This document shows positions 44,131-52,168 of a stretch of 64,000 nt of DNA, piece after piece; position 1 is the first letter of the stretch, and each line of letters starts with the position of its first letter. Made by a program: the position numbers and the translations under genes. A model generated the notes under the pieces. It worked only from the letters and a program-made list of their open reading frames with translations, searched no databases and was not told the origin of the DNA. The stretch covers positions 186,001 through 250,000 of the forward strand of contig CADAPM010000002.1 of assembly GCA_902789795.1 (NCBI GenBank). Direction: 5' to 3'. The stretch is from an uncultured Eubacteriales bacterium (GTDB lineage Bacteria; Bacillota; Clostridia; Christensenellales; Aristaeellaceae).

Positions 44131-46515
44131 TCATCCGCGGTTCCGGAGTTCTTCCGGGGCCGCCATTTTCTTTGCCCGTCCGTACAAGAGCCACATGATG
44201 GCGAGACCGATCCCCATCAGCGCGCCCAGCCAGGCCCAGCAGCTGAGCGGCATGGTGCGCACCGTCAGGAAGAAGACCTTCCCGAGCCAATTTACCGCTG
44301 CCGCGAACGCCAGCGACACGCCCGTGAGCACGCAGGCCCGCAGGAGGTCCAGCGGCTTGGAAACGATGTAGAGCTCTATGAGGCCGATGATCCCGGCCAG
44401 TATCAGCGCCATGGAGGAGCAGTCCTCCGGCGCGACGCCTGCAAACTGCAAAGCCGAGGCTGCCGCTGCCGTCACCGCCACAGCGATGCCGCCCGGGGCC
44501 GCCAGCGTCAGCACGCTGCGCAGGAAGCTGCCGCCAACCCGCTCCTTATTGGGCTGCAGCGCCAGGAAGAAGCCGGGGATGCCGATAGTAAGCGAGCTGA
44601 TCAAAGTCAGCTGGATCGGCTGGAAGGGGTAGCGGATCGGCAGGATCAGGGTGAACAGGCTCAGCAGCACCGAGTAGATGGTCTTGACCAGAAACAAGGA
44701 GGAGGTGCGCCGGATATTGCCGATGACCCGGCGTCCCTCTGCCACGGCCTCCGGCAGCACCGCAAAGTCGCCGTCCAGCAGGGTCAGCTGCGCCACATGC
44801 CGGGCGGCGCTGGCCTCGGAGCCGATGGCGATGGAGCAGTCCGCCGCCTTCAGGGCGGGGATGTCGTTGACGCCGTCGCCGGTCATGCCCACGGAATGTC
44901 CGGCCTCCTTGAGGGCCTGCACCAGAAGCCGCTTCTGCTGCGGGGTGACGCGGCCGAACACGGTGTATTCCAGGGCAGCCTTCCTGATCTCCGCCTCCGT
45001 TTTCAGGTCGTGCAGGTCAACGAGCCTGTCCGCGTGCGGGACCCCTGCCTGGGCGGCGATCCGCGTGACGGTCTCGGGGTCGTCGCCGCTGATGATCTTG
45101 ATCTCAACTTTCTGAGAAGCGAAGTATTGGAGCGTCTCCCGGGCGTTGTCCCGGATCTCGTCCCGCAGGCAGAGGAAGCCCATCACCCGGCCCGCCTCGG
45201 GACATTCCGCGCCCTTGATCGGCCCCGCCGCCTCGCACAGCGCGAGCACGCGCAGGCCCTTGGCGGCCTGGGCCCGGATCAGCTCCTGATAGGGTCCCAT
45301 GTCCGGCAGTACGAAGCTCGGCGCACCCAGGATCAGCGTCAGTCCGTCCTCGAAGCCGGCGGCGGATTTCTTGCGCTGGGAGGAGAAGGGCAGCAGCACC
45401 GCCTCCTCGATCCGCTTGGCCGGCGCGAAGGCGCGGATGGCCCGAAGGGTGGGCGATTCATCGTCGAAGGCCCCGGCATACCGGCTCAGGGCAGCAGTGA
45501 TCTCGGCCTCGTCGGCGTCCACCGGGATGATCCCTTCCACATTCATATTGCCGGTAGTCAGGGTGCCTGTCTTGTCGAGGCACAGGGTATCCACCCGTGC
45601 CAAGGTTTCGATGCCGTACATCTCGGAGCACAGCATCTGCCGCCGGCCGAGCCTGACCACGCCCACTGCCAGCGCGGTGGAGCACAGCAGGATCAGTCCC
45701 TCGGGGATCATACCCACCAGCGCGGCCACCACCCGCGGCACCGCCTGGTTCACCGGCATTTTCAGGATAAAGTACTGCTTGGCCATCAGCAGCATGCCCA
45801 GGGGCACCAGGACCATGGTGATCAGGTGCACCAGCTTGTTCAGGTCCGTCATCAGGGCGGACTTGGGCCGCTTGATGCGCTTGGCGGCCTGGGTCAGCTG
45901 ATTCAGGTAGGAGCTGTCGCCCACCTTCACCAGCTGGGCCACCAGGCGTCCTTCCGTGACATAGCTGCCGGAGAGCAGCCAGTCGTTTTCCTGCTTGGAG
46001 ACCGCGTCGCTCTCGCCGGTCAGCAGGGACTCATCCGCGGCGCCGACGCCGTCCAGCACCACCGCATCCGCGGGGATCTGATCTCCGGCGCGCAGGATGA
46101 CGACATCGCCTTCCACCAGCTCTTCCGGGGGCAGCTTTACCTCCCGCCCGTCCCTGACTACGCGGCACTGCACCGCGTGCAGCAGCTCGAGCCTGCGCAC
46201 CGTGTTGCGGGCCCGGAGCTCCTGCACCGTGCCGATGACGGTGTTGCAAATGACCACGCCCAGGAACAGCATGTTCCGGTAGGAACCCACCAGCACCAGA
46301 CAAAGACCCAGAAAGAGGTTCAGCAGGTTAAAAAAGGTCAAGATATTTTCAGCCAGGATGCGGGCGACCGATTTCCCCTGGTCACGGGTCGTCCTGTTCC
46401 CTCGGCCTTCCTTCGCGAGCTTTTCCGCCTCGGCCGTGCTCAGCCCTTCCGGGGCGGTGCGCCGGAAGTCCTTCGGCAGCTCGGACGGTAAACTCAGCTT
46501 CTCCTGATCGTTCAT
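44131..46515 (-). CDS. Cation-transporting P-type ATPase, CtpE-like
   Basis: This 794-residue P-type ATPase has actuator loop LLTGESDAVSK, phosphorylation motif CLDKTGTLTTGN, and hinge MTGDGVNDIPALKAADCSIAIGS. TM4 reads GMIPEGLILLCS; the PEGL element is typical of the CtpE group (calcium uptake in mycobacteria) rather than of heavy-metal CPx pumps. No N-terminal metal-binding domain is present. The C-terminal half has six helices. The start at 46515 is chosen from GGGAG 6 nt upstream. Ca2+ as substrate is inferred. The promoter is at 46567-46595. Confidence 0.9.
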   Translation of the reverse strand: MNDQEKLSLPSELPKDFRRTAPEGLSTAEAEKLAKEGRGNRTTRDQGKSVARILAENILTFFNLLNLFLGLCLVLVGSYRNMLFLGVVICNTVIGTVQELRARNTVRRLELLHAVQCRVVRDGREVKLPPEELVEGDVVILRAGDQIPADAVVLDGVGAADESLLTGESDAVSKQENDWLLSGSYVTEGRLVAQLVKVGDSSYLNQLTQAAKRIKRPKSALMTDLNKLVHLITMVLVPLGMLLMAKQYFILKMPVNQAVPRVVAALVGMIPEGLILLCSTALAVGVVRLGRRQMLCSEMYGIETLARVDTLCLDKTGTLTTGNMNVEGIIPVDADEAEITAALSRYAGAFDDESPTLRAIRAFAPAKRIEEAVLLPFSSQRKKSAAGFEDGLTLILGAPSFVLPDMGPYQELIRAQAAKGLRVLALCEAAGPIKGAECPEAGRVMGFLCLRDEIRDNARETLQYFASQKVEIKIISGDDPETVTRIAAQAGVPHADRLVDLHDLKTEAEIRKAALEYTVFGRVTPQQKRLLVQALKEAGHSVGMTGDGVNDIPALKAADCSIAIGSEASAARHVAQLTLLDGDFAVLPEAVAEGRRVIGNIRRTSSLFLVKTIYSVLLSLFTLILPIRYPFQPIQLTLISSLTIGIPGFFLALQPNKERVGGSFLRSVLTLAAPGGIAVAVTAAAASALQFAGVAPEDCSSMALILAGIIGLIELYIVSKPLDLLRACVLTGVSLAFAAAVNWLGKVFFLTVRTMPLSCWAWLGALMGIGLAIMWLLYGRAKKMAAPEELRNRG

Positions 46516-46566
46516 GGCATTCTCCCATTCGGTTGCACTGATCAAAACCGACGTAACGATGGTCAC

Positions 46567-46595
46567 ATTCTAACAGAAAATAAAAAAAATGTATA
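46567..46595 (-). promoter_or_regulatory. Promoter of the P-type ATPase gene
   Basis: Minus-strand TATACA, 17 bp, TAGAAT. Its -35 overlaps that of the divergent promoter at 46592-46620 at a shared GTATAC. Confidence 0.55.
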
Positions 46596-46620
46596 CGTTT
46601 TTTTTAAACTGTGTTATGAT
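46592..46620 (+). promoter_or_regulatory. Promoter of the SH3 protein / A-ACP-AOS operon
   Basis: TATACG, 17 bp, TATGAT. Weak -35, good -10, A/T-rich spacer. It lies back-to-back with the ATPase promoter. Confidence 0.5.
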
Positions 46621-46656
46621 GGTACGTGTTTTGGCTCGCGATGGAGGTGATGCTGC

Positions 46657-47649
46657 TTGCGAAAGGCCAGAATCCTGCTGGGGATGCTCCTGACGGCGCT
46701 CCTGCTGTGCTCCTGCGCGTTCGCGCTGGAAAGCTTTGAAAATGCCGCCTGCGCGGCGGAGCTCCTGCTGTCCGGCCGCGGCCTGACCAGCACCGTCACC
46801 CTGCGGTTTGAAAACCGCACGGATAAGCCCGTGAAGCTGGTCATTCGCGACGTGGCCTTCAACGGCGAATGCACCGGGACCACGTTGGAGCAAACCGCGG
46901 AACCGGGCCAGATAGTGCGGTCCTTCTCCTTCCGCCGCAGCACACTGACACCCGTCACGGTCTGTGACCTGGGCTTCGCGGTATTCAGTGCGGAGGATAA
47001 TCTACTGGCCGAGGAGACCCTCAGTCTCTATCCCTATGGCGAGGCCGCCGCAAAGCGGCCGGTGCTGACGGACTATCCGGATGCGGCGGTAGCTCTGGAC
47101 AGCAAGGACGCGAGCCTGCTGTTTCTTTCCCCCACCCAGGCCCAGGACGGCAAACGCGTCCTGTGGCTGTACAACAAGACGGATGGGCTGCTCCGCCTCA
47201 GGATCGACCGGATCCTGGCCGACGGCCAATTGACGGAGCTGAGCCTCGTTTTGCAGGTCCTTCCGCACACCGGGCAGTTTGCGGAGCTCACCTTGCCGGA
47301 TCCGCTGCCCGACAGTATCTCCGTGACACTGACCGGCTATCCCTCCGGGCAGGAGCTGCCCCTTTTCCGGGAGAACTATGAGTACCGGCTGAACGCCCCG
47401 GTCTCCGTGCCCACGATGGTCCCCGCCGTGACGCCGAGGCCCCAGATCGGCACCGTGACCATCCGCAAGTCCGGGCCGGTGAACGTGCGGGACGGCGACT
47501 CCACCAGCGACAATAAGATCGGCTCCGCCAAGGCGGGACAGACCTATCCGTGCTTCGGCATTTCCCCCAACGGCTGGTATCTGATCCGCCTCGACGACGG
47601 GACCGAAGGCTACGTGATCAACACCCTCACAACACTCAAGAAAGAATAA
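46657..47649 (+). CDS. Exported protein with C-terminal SH3 domain
   Basis: This 330-residue exported protein has a signal peptide LLGMLLTALLLCSCAFA followed by LE, so either AFA cleavage or a variant lipobox at LCSC is possible. A mainly beta N-terminal half (about 30-245) of unknown family follows. After a Pro/Thr linker (TMVPAVTPRPQ) comes a bacterial SH3 domain (about 265-328: KSGPVNVRDGDSTSDNKIGS, GWYLIRLDDGTEGYV). The start is UUG at 46657 with GGAGGTGA about 7 nt upstream. Its stop lies 12 nt before the A-ACP-AOS synthase gene, so the two share a transcript. Confidence 0.82.
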   Translation: MRKARILLGMLLTALLLCSCAFALESFENAACAAELLLSGRGLTSTVTLRFENRTDKPVKLVIRDVAFNGECTGTTLEQTAEPGQIVRSFSFRRSTLTPVTVCDLGFAVFSAEDNLLAEETLSLYPYGEAAAKRPVLTDYPDAAVALDSKDASLLFLSPTQAQDGKRVLWLYNKTDGLLRLRIDRILADGQLTELSLVLQVLPHTGQFAELTLPDPLPDSISVTLTGYPSGQELPLFRENYEYRLNAPVSVPTMVPAVTPRPQIGTVTIRKSGPVNVRDGDSTSDNKIGSAKAGQTYPCFGISPNGWYLIRLDDGTEGYVINTLTTLKKE

Positions 47650-47661
47650 AGCGAGGTTACC

Positions 47662-50600
47662 ATGGACTTCATCGAACGACGCAGCTCAGCGCTCAGAGCA
47701 GAACCCACCCTGAAGCGGCTCTGGGAGATCCTGTTCGAGGACGAAAACGCCCTGCAGGCGCTGTACCTGGATACCGCCGATACTCGGCAGTCTGTGACCT
47801 GGGGCGAATGCCGGCGCAAGGCGCTGGCCGCGGCCCAGGCGCTTGAGCGCGACAACGGCAGCGGGCACTGGATCGCCCTCTCGCTGGACACCTGTCCCGA
47901 ATGGCTGACGCTGTTTTTCGGGATCATCCTGTCCGGCAACAACGCGCTGCTGCTGGACCCCAACGCGACGGACGAGCTGACGGAATACCTGATGCGCCAG
48001 GCGGGAGCCACCGCGCTCATCACGGGCCGGGAACGCAAGGCGCTGTATACTGTTCGCCAGTACACAGCGGAAGCGCTGTGCTCCCTGAAAGCGGAAGGTG
48101 TCTATCAGCCGGAGCATTTCGGCACCAAGGTCGCGCTGTGCACCTCGGGCACCACCCAGACCAGCCGCGTCTTCGTGTACGATGAATATGCGCTGTGCCA
48201 GCAGCTGTTAAACTCCGAATTGTTGCACCGGCTGAACCGGCGCATCATCGACGGCGAGAATCCGACCCGCAACCTGGTCTTCCTGCCCTGCCACCACGTA
48301 TTCGGCTTCCTGGTCTGCATGCTGTGGATGAGCTTTATCGGCGGCGAGAACGTCTACCTGCGCGACCGCAGCCCCCAGTCCATCCTGCACACGGCCCAGG
48401 TCTTTGAGGTCACGATGCTCATCACCGTGCCGCTGCTGCTCAACAACCTGTGCGGTGCACTCCGGCGCAAAATGGGCGCCCTCGATGAAAAGACGCGTCA
48501 GATGTTCCTGCAGGGCCTGAACGCCTCCGAAGCGCAGCAGAAGCTCGATCCCGAGCAGGGCCTCGCCCTCGCATCCGGCAAGCTGTTCAGCGATACGCTC
48601 AAGCAGCTCCTGGGCGATAAGGTCCGCTGCGTGATCATCGGCGGCAGCTTTGCGCCGGAAGAAAACCTGCGCCTGTTCAACCAGCTGGGATATTATACCG
48701 TAGTCGGTTTTGGCATGACCGAAACGGGCGTCACCTCCGTGGAAAGCGGCATGGACTATGACGTGCGCCTGTCCGGCTCCGTTGGCAAGCCCTTTGACAG
48801 CGCCGAATACCGCGTGCTGGATCCCGGCGCCAACGGCATCGGCGAGCTCGCCATCCGCGGCGGCACGCTGCACACCGCGCGCCTCGAAGAAGGCCAGGAG
48901 CTCGCGCCGGAACTGGATCAGGACGGCTGGTTCCATACCGGCGACCTGGTCAGGATCGGCGAGGACGGGCGGCTGTATATCATCGGCCGCAGCAAGGACC
49001 TGATCATCAACGAATCCGGCGAAAACGTATACCCGGACGAACTGGAAGCCGCCTTCGCGCCGCCGCCCTATGTGGACGAGTTCAGCGTGGTGGGCATCCG
49101 CCGCCAGCCGAACGAGAAGTATGAAGATATCACCCTGATCGCCCATTGCCAGCCTGGAGCGGCTCCGGCGGACTACAGGGACTTGATTGAGACCGTCAGC
49201 GACCTGAACGACCGCCTGCCAGTGATGAAGCAGGTCACGCGCCTGGTCATCTCCGAAGCGCCGCTGCCCCTCTCCGCCAGTATGAAGGTGCAGCGCTTCC
49301 GCCTGCGCCGCGCGGTCACGGACGGCGAAGCCGGATTCACGGACATCCCCTTGAACCGCAATACTCCCGCCCCCGTCCAGAAGCCCGCGGCGCCCGCGCA
49401 GTTCGCGGACGACCGGGAGATCATGGACTGGGTGCGATCCCTGTACGCCGAGGTGCTGAACATCCCCGCCGATACCATCAGCGACGACGCGCGCTTCAGC
49501 GAGGATCTGCAGGGCGACAGCCTGGGCCTGGTCTCCCTGGCGGTCAAGGCGGAAGAGACCTTCCACGTGGTGATCGAGCCGCGGGACTACGGCGAATGCA
49601 CCACGGTTCGCGGCGCGGCGCGGCTGATCCAGCGCCTGAAAAACGGCGACCGGGAGGAAGAGCACAAAAAGCCCGACCACGTCCAGCCCATTACACGCTT
49701 TGAGGACAGTCCGGAATACCAGGCCTTCGCCGAGCGCCAGCGCAAGCTGATGCAGGACGAAGCGGACAACCCCTATTTCGTCTGCCACGAATCCCCGCTC
49801 ACCGACCGCAGCCTGATGGACGGACAGTGGGTGCTGAACTTCGGCTCCTACAACTACGCCGGCATGTCCGGCCGGAAGGAGACGATGGAGGCCGCCAAGG
49901 AAGCCATCGACAAGTACGGCACCTCCGCCTCCGGCAGCCGCCTGCTGGCCGGCGAAAAGGAGCTGCACGGACAGCTGGAGCGCGCCATCGCGGAATGGAA
50001 GCACGCCGAGAGCGCCCTGGTGCTGGTGGGCGGCCACTCCACCAACGTGACGATCGTGGGCAATTTCTGCGGCAAGAACGACCTGATCCTGTACGACGCC
50101 ATCGACCACAACTCCATCATGGAAGGCCTGCGCATGTCCGACGCGGAATCCCTGCCCTTCCCCCACAACGACGTGCGCGCCCTGGAGGCATTGCTGAAAC
50201 TGAACCGCCACGAATACGAGAAGGTGCTGATCGTCGTGGAGGGCGTCTACTCCATGGACGGCGATATCGCACCCATCCCGGAATACGTGCGCCTGAAGAA
50301 GGAGTACGGCTGCTTCCTGATGGTGGACGAGGCGCACTCTGCCTGCGTGATCGGCGAGACAGGCGGCGGCGTGGATGAATACTTCCACCTGGCGTCGGAC
50401 GATATCGACATCAAGATGGGCACCCTGTCCAAGGGCCTGGGCACCTGCGGCGGCTACCTGGCGGGCAAGAAGACGCTGATCGACTACCTGCGCTACAACC
50501 TGCCCGGCTTCGTATTTTCCGTGGGCATGTCCCCGCCCCTGGCGGCGGCCACGCTGCGCGCGGTGCAGCTGCTGAAGGAGGATCCCTCCATCATGGCGGA

Positions 50601-50904
50601 CCTCCGGCGAAATATCGCCTGCTTCGCGGAAGAAGCCCAGGCCCGGGGCTTCGATATCGGCCTGGCGGGACGCACCGCCATCATCCCCATCATGATCGGC
50701 AAGGACGAGGACGCCTTCCTGCTCAGCAATATGATGCGCAAAAAGGGCGTGTTTGTGCCCCCCGCTGTGTTCCCGGCCGTCCCCCGTGGGAAAGCCCGCC
50801 TGCGCTTCGGTGTGACCTCCTGCCATAAGCCTGAGCAGATCCGGGAAGCCCTGGATAAGCTTGTGGAGTGCGTAAAAGAAGCCGGCATCACGCTGCCGAA
50901 ATGA
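47662..50904 (+). CDS. Trimodular adenylation-ACP-alpha-oxoamine synthase (putative aminoketone lipid/natural-product synthase)
   Basis: This 1080-residue protein carries three modules. First is an ANL adenylation domain (1-550): P-loop TSGTTQTSR from T161 (the usual GxPKG half is altered), GFGMTETG, WFHTGDLVRIG, GRSKDLIINESGENVYPDELE, and catalytic K542 in SASMKVQR. Second is an acyl carrier protein (about 575-650) with phosphopantetheine Ser620 in GDSLGLVSL. Third is a fold-type I alpha-oxoamine synthase (about 680-1075) like serine palmitoyltransferase, KBL and BioF: ASGSRLLAGE, HNSIMEGLRMS, VVEGVYSMDGD, DEAHSACVIG, and PLP lysine K924 in GTLSKGLGT. The expected reaction is activation of a carboxylic acid, loading on the ACP, and decarboxylative condensation with an amino acid to an alpha-aminoketone. 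Substrates are unknown. GAGG lies before the AUG. Confidence 0.9.
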   Translation: MDFIERRSSALRAEPTLKRLWEILFEDENALQALYLDTADTRQSVTWGECRRKALAAAQALERDNGSGHWIALSLDTCPEWLTLFFGIILSGNNALLLDPNATDELTEYLMRQAGATALITGRERKALYTVRQYTAEALCSLKAEGVYQPEHFGTKVALCTSGTTQTSRVFVYDEYALCQQLLNSELLHRLNRRIIDGENPTRNLVFLPCHHVFGFLVCMLWMSFIGGENVYLRDRSPQSILHTAQVFEVTMLITVPLLLNNLCGALRRKMGALDEKTRQMFLQGLNASEAQQKLDPEQGLALASGKLFSDTLKQLLGDKVRCVIIGGSFAPEENLRLFNQLGYYTVVGFGMTETGVTSVESGMDYDVRLSGSVGKPFDSAEYRVLDPGANGIGELAIRGGTLHTARLEEGQELAPELDQDGWFHTGDLVRIGEDGRLYIIGRSKDLIINESGENVYPDELEAAFAPPPYVDEFSVVGIRRQPNEKYEDITLIAHCQPGAAPADYRDLIETVSDLNDRLPVMKQVTRLVISEAPLPLSASMKVQRFRLRRAVTDGEAGFTDIPLNRNTPAPVQKPAAPAQFADDREIMDWVRSLYAEVLNIPADTISDDARFSEDLQGDSLGLVSLAVKAEETFHVVIEPRDYGECTTVRGAARLIQRLKNGDREEEHKKPDHVQPITRFEDSPEYQAFAERQRKLMQDEADNPYFVCHESPLTDRSLMDGQWVLNFGSYNYAGMSGRKETMEAAKEAIDKYGTSASGSRLLAGEKELHGQLERAIAEWKHAESALVLVGGHSTNVTIVGNFCGKNDLILYDAIDHNSIMEGLRMSDAESLPFPHNDVRALEALLKLNRHEYEKVLIVVEGVYSMDGDIAPIPEYVRLKKEYGCFLMVDEAHSACVIGETGGGVDEYFHLASDDIDIKMGTLSKGLGTCGGYLAGKKTLIDYLRYNLPGFVFSVGMSPPLAAATLRAVQLLKEDPSIMADLRRNIACFAEEAQARGFDIGLAGRTAIIPIMIGKDEDAFLLSNMMRKKGVFVPPAVFPAVPRGKARLRFGVTSCHKPEQIREALDKLVECVKEAGITLPK

Positions 50905-50915
50905 CAGCTATTGTT

Positions 50916-50941
50916 CCCCTTCCCAACTGAACGGGAAGGGG
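50916..50941 (+). terminator. Terminator after the A-ACP-AOS gene
   Basis: Perfect 9-bp stem CCCCTTCCC / GGGAAGGGG with an 8-nt loop, followed by AUUAUUUC, 12 nt past the stop. Confidence 0.75.
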
Positions 50942-51130
50942 ATTATTTCATCATCATTGGCAGCATTACATTGGACTGGTATGGAAATGGAATAAGTGAT
51001 ACTGTCAGAGTATTTGACATCTCTATAATAAACGGATTCGCTGTCGTTTATGATGATAACATAACATTTACATATACGCGGCTGCTTTAGCGCGCGATCC
51101 CGCGCAGCATCATCGGTCAAACCACGGTTT
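50942..51130. other. AT-rich intergenic stretch, no gene seen
   Basis: About 190 bp, much richer in A+T than its surroundings, lie between the synthase terminator and the pfkB promoter. A TATAAT occurs near 51024 without a good -35. No coding frame with a ribosome site is present. Confidence 0.5.
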
Positions 51131-51136
51131 GTCAAT

Positions 51137-51165
51137 TTGACATTTCCCGGTATTTCTGGTACACT
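51137..51165 (+). promoter_or_regulatory. Sigma-A promoter of the pfkB operon with palindromic operator candidates
   Basis: TTGACA (51137-51142), 17 bp, TACACT (51160-51165). The -35 overlaps palindrome GTCAATTTGAC (51131-51141), directly preceded by GTCAAAC-CACG-GTTTGTC (51116-51133). This suggests a repressor site controlling the sugar kinase. Confidence 0.75.
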
Positions 51166-51201
51166 CTGATTACAGAATATCAATGGAAGAAGGGTGTTTC
51201 C

Positions 51202-52143
51202 GTGATCACCACAGTCACCATGAATCCTTGTATTGACCGTTCCGTGCATTTGGGCGCCTTCCGGAAGGGAGGCACCAACCGCGTGCTGCGCAGCCGCACC
51301 GATATCGGCGGCAAGGGCATCAACGTGAGCGTACAGCTGCGCTCTTTCCGGCAGGAGACGCGGGCGCTGTGCCTGGACCCCATGGACAGCGGCACCTACC
51401 TGACGGATACGCTGGCGACCCTGGGCGTCCCGGTGATCATGGTGCCCGTCAACGGCCGCCTGCGCGAAAACCTGAAGATCTACGACGACGAAGCCGGCGA
51501 CATGACCGAAGTCAACGAAGCCGGGAATCCGGTGGACTTCAGCTCCTATAAACGCTTTATGCAGCGCTTTGAATCCGTGCTCGCCAATACCCGGATCCTG
51601 GTGCTCAGCGGCAGCATCCCGCCCGGCATCCCGACGGATATCTACCGGCAGATGATCGAAAAAGCGAAAGCGGCGGGCGTCCTGACCGTGCTGGATGCGG
51701 ACGGCGAGCCGCTGCGCCTGGGCCTGGAGGCCGGTCCCGACATGATCAAGCCCAATCGCAATGAAATGGAGCGCCTGACCGGGCATGAGATCCCGGACCT
51801 GGACACCGCCTGCGCGGAGGCCATGACGCTGGTGGACCGCGGCGTCAAAAATGTGTGCCTTTCCCTGGGCGCGGACGGAGCCATCCTTGCCAATCGGCAA
51901 GGGATATGGTATTCTGAGGGTGTGCCCATCAAGATCCGGGGCAAGCAGGGCGCCGGGGACGCGCTGGTGGCCGGCTTGTGCATGGGCAAGCTCAAGGGCA
52001 TGGACTACGGCGAGATGCTGCGCACCGGCATGGTCATGGCCCAGGGCTCCCTCACCCGCGAAGGCACTCTCTTGTGCACCCAGCGCATCTATGATGAGCT
52101 GAGGCCCAAGATGCCGGTCGTCCAGTACCGCATCTTCGCGTAA
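51202..52143 (+). CDS. PfkB-family sugar kinase (1-phosphofructokinase / tagatose-6-phosphate kinase type)
   Basis: This 313-residue ribokinase-fold kinase starts VTMNPCIDRSV, typical of FruK/LacC, with GGKGINVS as substrate motif and SGSIPPGIP. The ATP/anion-hole site is KQGAGDALVAGLC with the catalytic Asp. The start is GUG at 51202. The family phosphorylates fructose 1-phosphate or tagatose 6-phosphate; without a linked fruA/fruR or lac gene the substrate is open. A secreted glycosidase follows 25 nt later in the same direction. Confidence 0.88.
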   Translation: MITTVTMNPCIDRSVHLGAFRKGGTNRVLRSRTDIGGKGINVSVQLRSFRQETRALCLDPMDSGTYLTDTLATLGVPVIMVPVNGRLRENLKIYDDEAGDMTEVNEAGNPVDFSSYKRFMQRFESVLANTRILVLSGSIPPGIPTDIYRQMIEKAKAAGVLTVLDADGEPLRLGLEAGPDMIKPNRNEMERLTGHEIPDLDTACAEAMTLVDRGVKNVCLSLGADGAILANRQGIWYSEGVPIKIRGKQGAGDALVAGLCMGKLKGMDYGEMLRTGMVMAQGSLTREGTLLCTQRIYDELRPKMPVVQYRIFA

Positions 52144-52168
52144 ACTATCAAAACAATCGAGGTAACTG

